This document shows positions 58,629 through 64,000 of a stretch of DNA of 64,000 nucleotides, one piece after another. The translations under genes were made by a program, and so were the position numbers. Numbering within the stretch: the first letter of the stretch is position 1; every line of letters begins with the position of its first letter. Where the stretch lies: assembly GCA_964384215.1 (NCBI GenBank), contig CAYLLB010000014.1, positions 1-64,000 on the forward strand, read 5' to 3'. Below the pieces are notes generated by a model, which was not told the origin of the DNA, searched no databases, and saw only the letters and a list, made by a program, of their open reading frames with translations. This stretch comes from JAJFUV01 sp964384215 (GTDB lineage: Bacteria; Acidobacteriota; Terriglobia; Bryobacterales; Bryobacteraceae).

Positions 58629-60700
58629 ATCCACCTCCATCCGGCGATGATCATGTCGATCACCTTGATGCCGGCAAACGGCAGAACCACTCCTCCCAGC
58701 CCATAGATGAGGAGGTTTCGCTTCAGCAACTCCGCGGCGCTCGCGGGACGGTATTTTATGCCGCGGAGCGCCAGCGGAATCAGCGCGACGATGATCAACG
58801 CGTTGAAGATCACGGCCGACAAGATCGCGCTCTCCGGCGTCGCCAGATGCATTACGTTGAGCGCCTTCAGTTCGGGATACGTTGTGGCGAAGACAGCCGG
58901 GATGATGGCGAAGTACTTGGCCACGTCATTGGCGACCGAAAACGTCGTGAGAGCGCCGCGAGTCATGAGCATCTGTTTGCCGATCTCGACGATTTCGAGG
59001 AGTTTGGTGGGATTCGAATCCAGATCCACCATGTTGCCGGCTTCCTTCGCCGCCTGCGTGCCGGTGTTCATCGCCACGGCGACGTCGGCCTGCGCGAGGG
59101 CCGGAGCGTCATTGGTACCGTCGCCGGTCATGGCAACCAGGTGCCCCTCGGCCTGCCGTTCCCGGATCAATGCGAGTTTGCGCTCGGGTGTGGCTTCCGC
59201 CAAGTAGGTGTCCACGCCCGCCTCGGCGGCGATGGCGGCAGCGGTCAGCGGGTTGTCTCCCGTGATCATGATGGTTTTGACGCCTGCACGGCGCAGGTCG
59301 ATGAACCGCTCTTTGATGCCGCCTTTGACGATGTCCTTAAGTTGGATGACGCCGAGCACTTGCGCGCCTTCCGCTACTACTAAAGGCGTTCCACCTTGCC
59401 GGGCCACGGTTTCGACCTGTTGACGAACCTCCGGCGGAAAGTGACCACCCAGCGAGTTGGCTTGTGCTTCGATAGCATCGGCGGAGCCCTTGCGGATCTT
59501 CCTTCCATCCAGGTCCACGCCGCTCATGCGCGTGCGCGCGGTAAACGGAACGAAGTGGGCGCCCAGGGCATGCAGATCGCGCTCCCGAAACTGGAACTTC
59601 TCCTTCGCGAGGACGACCACGCTGCGACCTTCGGGCGTTTCATCGGCCAGCGAGGCCAATTGCGCCGCGTCGGCGAGTTGCGTCTCCGTGACCCCGGCGG
59701 CCGGCAGGAAGGCCGTCGCCTGCCGGTTACCGAGCGTGATGGTTCCGGTCTTGTCGAGCAGCAGCACATCCACGTCGCCCGCCGCTTCCACAGCCCGTCC
59801 CGACATGGCCAGCACGTTGGCCTGCAACATGCGATCCATGCCCGCGATACCGATGGCCGATAACAGCGCGCCGATTGTGGTGGGAATCAGGCACACCAGT
59901 AGCGCCACCAGCGCCGTAACGCTCACCGGCGTGCCCTTGCCGGCCTCGCGAACGGCGAAAACCGAAAACGGAGAGAGCGTCACAGTGGCGAGCAAGAACA
60001 CGATGGTGAGCGCCGCCAGCAGAATGTTCAACGCAATCTCGTTGGGCGTCTTCTGACGCTTGGCGCCCTCCACCATCGAGATCATGCGCTCCAGAAAGCT
60101 CGCGCCCGGTTCTGCCGTCACACGCACCACCAGCCAGTCCGAGAGCACACGCGTGCCGCCAGTGACGCTCGAACGATCGCCGCCGCTTTCCCGGATCACC
60201 GGCGCACTTTCGCCGGTGATGGCGCTCTCGTCCACCGAAGCGGCGCCTTCGATCACTTCTCCATCCATCGGGATGATGTCTCCCGCTTCCACCAGGACCA
60301 CATTTCCTTTGCGCAGCGACGCGCCGCCAACTGACCTGTAAAGCGCTCCATAGCGGGCCTCGTCGAGAAGCTTGGCGGCGACGTCGCGCCTGCTCTTACG
60401 CAAGGTCTCGGCTTGGGCCTTGCCGCGGCCTTCGGCCATAGCCTCGGCGAAGTTGGCGAACAGCACCGTGAACCACAACCAGGCGCTCACGGCGAAAATG
60501 AATACAGCCGGCGCCTCGCCGCGGCCTCCCAGCGCCTCGAAGCCAAGCACGGTCGTCAGCACGCTTCCCACAAGCACGACGAACATCACCGGATTGCGAA
60601 CCTGATGCCGGGGATCGAGCTTGCGGAACGAATCGACCAGCGCCTGCCCCAGAATGTGACGTTCGAACAAAGCGCGCGAACGCCGATGCTGCCTGTTCAT
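58625..60700 (-). CDS. kdpB: Potassium-transporting ATPase ATP-binding subunit KdpB
   Basis: A 691-aa P-type ATPase. The phosphorylated aspartate is in LLLDKTGTITLG near residue 314. The TGES actuator motif (DESAITGESAP) and the hinge motif GDGTNDAPALAQ near 525 are intact. It powers potassium uptake through KdpA. Length and motifs match functional KdpB proteins. It overlaps kdpA by four bases and kdpC by four. Confidence 0.97.
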   Translation of the reverse strand: MNRQHRRSRALFERHILGQALVDSFRKLDPRHQVRNPVMFVVLVGSVLTTVLGFEALGGRGEAPAVFIFAVSAWLWFTVLFANFAEAMAEGRGKAQAETLRKSRRDVAAKLLDEARYGALYRSVGGASLRKGNVVLVEAGDIIPMDGEVIEGAASVDESAITGESAPVIRESGGDRSSVTGGTRVLSDWLVVRVTAEPGASFLERMISMVEGAKRQKTPNEIALNILLAALTIVFLLATVTLSPFSVFAVREAGKGTPVSVTALVALLVCLIPTTIGALLSAIGIAGMDRMLQANVLAMSGRAVEAAGDVDVLLLDKTGTITLGNRQATAFLPAAGVTETQLADAAQLASLADETPEGRSVVVLAKEKFQFRERDLHALGAHFVPFTARTRMSGVDLDGRKIRKGSADAIEAQANSLGGHFPPEVRQQVETVARQGGTPLVVAEGAQVLGVIQLKDIVKGGIKERFIDLRRAGVKTIMITGDNPLTAAAIAAEAGVDTYLAEATPERKLALIRERQAEGHLVAMTGDGTNDAPALAQADVAVAMNTGTQAAKEAGNMVDLDSNPTKLLEIVEIGKQMLMTRGALTTFSVANDVAKYFAIIPAVFATTYPELKALNVMHLATPESAILSAVIFNALIIVALIPLALRGIKYRPASAAELLKRNLLIYGLGGVVLPFAGIKVIDMIIAGWRWM

Positions 60701-62331
60701 CGGATAGCCTCCACGATGGGGCCGAGCGCCACGGCCGGAATGTAAGCCAGCGCACCCACCAACACCACCACGCTGGCAAGCAGCGCTACGAATAAGGGAG
60801 TGTGCGTCGGCAACGTGCCCGCGCTCGCCGGGATGATCTTCTTGCGCGCCAGCGAACCGGCCATGGCCAGCACCGGCAATGCCACTGCGTAACGCGACAG
60901 GAGCATGGCGATCGCACCCGTGATGTTCACCAGCGGGGTGTTCGCGTTATAGCCGGCGAAAGCGCTGCCGTTGTTGTTCCCCATCGATGTGAACGCGTAC
61001 AGGATTTCACTGAACCCGTGCGCGCCCCGGTTCGCAAGTCCGGCCAGCGCCGAGGGTGAGATCACGGCGATGGCCGTACCCACCAGCACAGCGAGCGGCG
61101 AGACCAGGATGGCGATGGAGGCCATCTTCATCTCGTAGGCTTCGATTTTCTTGCCGAGATACTCCGGCGTGCGCCCCACCATCAATCCGGCAAGAAAAAC
61201 GGCGACGATGGCGAAGAGCACCATGCCGTAGAGGCCCGACCCTACGCCGCCGAACACCACCTCGCTGAGCTGCATCAGGAATAAGGGAACCAGGCCGCCC
61301 AAGGGTGTGAACGAGTCGTGCATCGAGTTGACACTGCCGTTGGAGGCGGCTGTCGTCGCGGCTGCCCACATCGCGGAATTGACGGTTCCGAAGCGTACTT
61401 CCTTGCCCTCCATGTTGCCGTTCTCGAAGCCGACCTCCAGCCACAAAAGTGGGACGAAGATCACCAGCATGGCGGCGGCCAGCGCCCAGCCCTGCCGCGT
61501 GTCGCGCAACATCCGTCCGAACGTGTAGCAGAGCGCAGAGGGGATGAGCAGGATGGACAACATTTCGAGGAAGTTTGCGAGCGGCGTGGGATTCTCGAAC
61601 GGGTGCGCCGAGTTCGTGTTGAAGAAACCGCCGCCGTTGGTGCCAAGTTGCTTGATGGCAACCTGCGACGCCGCCGGACCCATAGGCAACACCTGCCCGC
61701 CGGCGTCCACCCGAACGTAATCGTGCGTGTTCTGAATGACGCCCTGCGACACCAGCGACAGGGCCAGGACGACAGACAATGGCAGCAATATGTAAAGTAC
61801 GGAGCGTGTAAGGTCGACCCAGAAGTTGCCGATGGCGTTCGCCATGCGGGAAGCAAGACCGCGCGCCAGCGCCACCATGACGGCCATTCCCGTGGCGGCG
61901 GAAACGAAATTCTGGACAGTCAGCCCCAGCATCTGGACGAAGTACCCCAACGTGGCCTCCCCGCTGTAGTTTTGCCAGTTGGTGTTGGTCACAAAACTCA
62001 CCGCGATATTGAGTGCGGTGTGCGGCGCGACGGCCGGAAAGCCGCGCGGATTCCAGGGCAGCGAATTCTGCAGCCGAAGCATCGCATAAACCGCTAGCAA
62101 GCCCAGACCGTTGAACCACAGCAGCGATTTGGCGTATTCGCGCCAGGTCATGGAAGCCTCTGGGCGGACGCCGCAGGTCCGGTAGAGCAGCATTTCTAAC
62201 GGCCTCAGGATGCGGGCGGCCCACGTTGGACCGCCTTCGTACACATCAGCCATGTAGCGGCCCAGCGGCTTCATGGACGCCAGCAGTACCGCCAGGAATA
62301 CGCCCATTTGCAGGATCGCGTTGCCCGTCAT
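60697..62331 (-). CDS. kdpA: Potassium-transporting ATPase potassium-binding subunit KdpA
   Basis: A 544-aa channel-like subunit with about ten spans and four pore-loop repeats. Selectivity-filter-like segments include SFVTNTNWQNYSGE, QLGTNGGGFFNTNSAHPFENPTP and FTSMGNNNGSAFAGY. ATG 62331 overlaps the kdpF stop and is the family-conserved start; an upstream in-frame extension would read through kdpF in the wrong frame. It binds K+ with high affinity and passes it inward with KdpB. Confidence 0.97.
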   Translation of the reverse strand: MTGNAILQMGVFLAVLLASMKPLGRYMADVYEGGPTWAARILRPLEMLLYRTCGVRPEASMTWREYAKSLLWFNGLGLLAVYAMLRLQNSLPWNPRGFPAVAPHTALNIAVSFVTNTNWQNYSGEATLGYFVQMLGLTVQNFVSAATGMAVMVALARGLASRMANAIGNFWVDLTRSVLYILLPLSVVLALSLVSQGVIQNTHDYVRVDAGGQVLPMGPAASQVAIKQLGTNGGGFFNTNSAHPFENPTPLANFLEMLSILLIPSALCYTFGRMLRDTRQGWALAAAMLVIFVPLLWLEVGFENGNMEGKEVRFGTVNSAMWAAATTAASNGSVNSMHDSFTPLGGLVPLFLMQLSEVVFGGVGSGLYGMVLFAIVAVFLAGLMVGRTPEYLGKKIEAYEMKMASIAILVSPLAVLVGTAIAVISPSALAGLANRGAHGFSEILYAFTSMGNNNGSAFAGYNANTPLVNITGAIAMLLSRYAVALPVLAMAGSLARKKIIPASAGTLPTHTPLFVALLASVVVLVGALAYIPAVALGPIVEAIR

Positions 62332-62414
62332 GAGAAGATCTCCGGCTTGAGCAGCGCGACGAAAAGGTAGATCAGCAACCCCGCCGCCAGGACGAGGCAA
62401 ATCACGTCCATCAT
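62328..62414 (-). CDS. kdpF: KdpF small membrane subunit
   Basis: A 28-aa one-span peptide (MDVICLVLAAGLL, then IYLFVALLKPEIFS). The hydrophobic core followed by LLKPEIF matches KdpF, which stabilises the KdpFABC complex. Its TGA overlaps the kdpA ATG, as ATGA. The ATG at 62414 has GGAG nine bases upstream; ATGs at 62420 and 62411 are in the same frame. It is the first gene of the operon and too short for most gene finders. Confidence 0.85.
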   Translation of the reverse strand: MMDVICLVLAAGLLIYLFVALLKPEIFS

Positions 62415-62471
62415 ATGCATCTACTCCGCGAGCCCAATCGTTCTTGACCCGCTAAGTCGATGCTATCGATG

Positions 62472-62502
62472 AAACAATAAGGGCCGAGTTAAAACCCGGC
62501 CC
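62472..62502 (-). terminator. Rho-independent terminator after the ThuA-domain gene
   Basis: On the minus strand GGGCCGGGT and ACTCGGCCC pair over a TTTA loop (62481-62502; nine pairs, one G-T) and are followed by TTATTGTTT (62472-62480). It lies between the ThuA gene stop and the kdp operon, so it isolates kdp from upstream transcription. Confidence 0.8.
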
Positions 62503-62533
62503 GAAACTGCAAAGAAAGTATAAAAACCGCGTT

Positions 62534-64000
62534 CTACTTGGTGGGTCTGCCCGCGGTCCAAAGGATCGCGTTTCGCACCAGCCGCCTGTAGCCCGGGTTG
62601 GTGTGCACCAGGTGATCGTGGCCCATCATGGTCGCAAACACCCTGGACTTCTCGTAGGCGCTCACCCACGCCATGGGTCCTTCGGCGTACGGGTGTTCTG
62701 TTTTCATGAGGATGGTGTTCGCCGGCGAAACCCACACCTGTTTGTAGGTCTCTTCGATCATATGCAGCGGCCCCACCCCCTGGAGAATGGGGTGCGTCCC
62801 CACCTGTTGAACGAAGACTTCCTGGTTGAGTTTGTACTGTGACCTCGGCTGGTCACCAATCGGCGCAACCAGGTAATGCACGCCGACAACTTCCTTCCAC
62901 CACCACTCCCAGTTGTTGAAGTCCGCGATGGCGTGGTGCAGTACTACCAGGCCCTTGCCGCTCTCTACAAACTCACGCAGCGCCTGTTTCTGTTCCTCGG
63001 GGATGTCCTGAATCAGGTCGTACAACACCAGCACGTCGTACTTCTTGGTCAAGCCTTTGCGCGTGTAAGCAAACGGGTGCGGGTCCACGGTCACGGCCAT
63101 CTCCGGATAACCTTCAAACAGGCTGTAGAAACTGGGGTCGTGGGCGTGGCCTCCGGTCACCACCAGGACGCGCACTGCATCTGCGTTGGGCGCCTCCTTC
63201 GGCCAGGTGGCAGGCAGCGTGACGTTGCCGGTCGCGGCCCACTCCGAGCCCCGGGTGAAGGTCACTTTGAAACCTTCCTCCATCAGCGCCATCAGGTCGT
63301 GGCCCAAAGCGGTGTGGAAGACGCGCCCCCTGCCGTAATCCACCGTCCAGAGAATAGGCTCGTCCTTGCCGCTGCCGTTCATCTCCTTCGCGTTGAAGGC
63401 CGTGCCGATGACCTTTGCTCCTGGGCGCATCTGAAATCCGAAATACAACTCGTCGTTGGCGTAAAAGCCTTCCTCGAGTCCGCGCCCGATCGGGTGATCC
63501 GGCACGGTGAACTTCACTTTGAAGATGTGCCGCTTCCCGTGTCCCGTGCGAGGCGGGCCGGGCGTCCATACGGCGCCTACCATGTCGCCGTATTCGGTCC
63601 ATGGCGGTTCCGTGAAGCCCGCACTGGTCATGTGGTCGCCCAGCACCGGCATGACGCCGAAGCTGTAGTCAGCCGCGTGCACGATCACGAGTCCCTTGCC
63701 GCCTCTAACGAAATCCACCAGCGCCTTTTCGGCCGTCTCACCCCAGCGCGGACCGCAGTAATCCGACACCACCACGTCATAGGCGGCCAGCGTTGCCGGG
63801 GTCATGCCGGTAGGCTCCTCAGTGACCCGCACGTCGAAACGGCCGCTGTCCACCAGCAGCTTGCGCAAGTACGGCGTCGTAATCCGCCACTCATGGTTAT
63901 TCCGGCCCGAAAGTATCAACGCCCGGATCTTCCCCGGCTGGAACAAGCGCGCGTTGTTCTGCGCCGGCAGGGCGACGCTGCCCGCAGCCAGCAAGGCTGC
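62534..64000 (-). CDS. Exported protein with two ThuA-like domains, 5' end beyond the window
   Basis: At least 488 aa, open to the window edge; the visible start LLAAGSVALPAQNN is the end of a signal peptide, so only a few residues are missing. Both halves match ThuA/trehalose-utilisation (glutamine-amidotransferase-like) domains. The first is KIRALILSGRNNHEW, KGLVIVHAADYSF, RVFHTALGHD; the second is VRVLVVTGGHAHDP, KGLVVLHHAIADF, VFATMMGHDH. The catalytic cysteine of true amidotransferases is not apparent. Such proteins are common beside sugar-oxidising genes in acidobacteria and planctomycetes, but the reaction is unknown. A terminator follows. Confidence 0.83.
   Translation of the reverse strand, partial: AALLAAGSVALPAQNNARLFQPGKIRALILSGRNNHEWRITTPYLRKLLVDSGRFDVRVTEEPTGMTPATLAAYDVVVSDYCGPRWGETAEKALVDFVRGGKGLVIVHAADYSFGVMPVLGDHMTSAGFTEPPWTEYGDMVGAVWTPGPPRTGHGKRHIFKVKFTVPDHPIGRGLEEGFYANDELYFGFQMRPGAKVIGTAFNAKEMNGSGKDEPILWTVDYGRGRVFHTALGHDLMALMEEGFKVTFTRGSEWAATGNVTLPATWPKEAPNADAVRVLVVTGGHAHDPSFYSLFEGYPEMAVTVDPHPFAYTRKGLTKKYDVLVLYDLIQDIPEEQKQALREFVESGKGLVVLHHAIADFNNWEWWWKEVVGVHYLVAPIGDQPRSQYKLNQEVFVQQVGTHPILQGVGPLHMIEETYKQVWVSPANTILMKTEHPYAEGPMAWVSAYEKSRVFATMMGHDHLVHTNPGYRRLVRNAILWTAGRPTK

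Noticed and set aside
62421..62471. Potassium or cyclic-di-AMP riboswitch in front of kdp
   Set aside because: Only about 60 bases separate the preceding terminator from kdpF, too short for the ydaO-type structure, and no conserved core is visible.
1..64000. CRISPR arrays, insertion sequences, prophage, rRNA
   Set aside because: No regularly spaced direct repeats, transposase, integrase, phage structural genes or rRNA sequence was found on reading both strands.

Overview
The window is 64 kb of high-GC chromosomal DNA. Its gene content fits an acidobacterium of the Bryobacterales/Solibacteraceae kind. The pointers are an actinobacterial-style dnaK-dnaJ-hspR operon, many Tat- or Sec-exported sugar enzymes (Gfo/Idh/MocA oxidoreductases, TIM-barrel epimerases, neutral-ceramidase-like proteins, GH38, GH98, ThuA, sulfatase), a TPR protein, a TonB receptor and split nuo genes. 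The lineage is an inference from gene content; there is no rRNA in the window. No insertion sequence, integrase, phage gene or CRISPR array was seen.

Layout. (1) 0.1-4.9 kb: a minus-strand run DUF302 - small membrane protein - tandem Usp - histidine kinase - NtrC-type sigma54 activator, with divergent rnk and a 76-aa membrane ORF. Three sequences with -24/-12 sigma54 spacing lie in front of DUF302, rnk and the 76-aa ORF. (2) 5.0-6.5 kb: exported sulfatase. (3) 6.5-10.2 kb: dnaK-dnaJ-hspR without grpE, with a consensus-like promoter overlapped by a HAIR-like operator. (4) 10.2-11.7 kb: two decayed genes, modA (amber codon in the signal peptide plus a C-terminal frameshift) and a TPR gene (frameshift). 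(5) 11.7-23.1 kb: metallophosphoesterase, ManA/cupin-like protein, exported toroid-type protein, cyclase, GH38, thioesterase, and an M16 protease pair with one active and one inactive subunit. (6) 23.2-23.7 kb: rubrerythrin. (7) 23.7-40.6 kb: an exported carbohydrate/glycoconjugate catabolism region. It contains the pair TIM-barrel protein plus Gfo/Idh/MocA twice, two ceramidase-like proteins, GH98, an ADP-ribosylglycohydrolase-like protein, an alpha/beta hydrolase, an exported 671-aa protein and a TonB-dependent receptor. (8) 40.6-50.0 kb: nuoCDIJKLMN-H on one minus-strand operon with its own sigma70-type promoter; nuoA, B, E, F and G are absent. (9) 50.1-54.6 kb: PIG-L deacetylase, an alpha/beta hydrolase interrupted by TGA, tRNA-Arg(CCG), a thioredoxin-fold protein, a secreted HExxH protein and a 43-aa basic ORF. 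(10) 54.6-62.4 kb: a complete kdpFABCDE potassium operon with overlapping genes. (11) 62.5 kb to the edge: a double-ThuA-domain protein cut by the window end.

How the genes work together. The first 5 kb looks like a self-contained sigma54 stress circuit in which the activator is the last gene of an operon it probably switches on. The heat-shock operon carries its own repressor. The catabolic region suggests glycan degradation outside the cytoplasm: TonB import, endoglycosidase, sulfatase and mannosidase, followed by oxidoreductase and epimerase steps. The nuo genes here give one peripheral-plus-membrane module of complex I, so NuoA, NuoB and the NADH module must be elsewhere if a full enzyme is made. 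Four lesions in three genes (modA, TPR, hydrolase) are either genuine decay or sequence error, and read-level checking would separate these.
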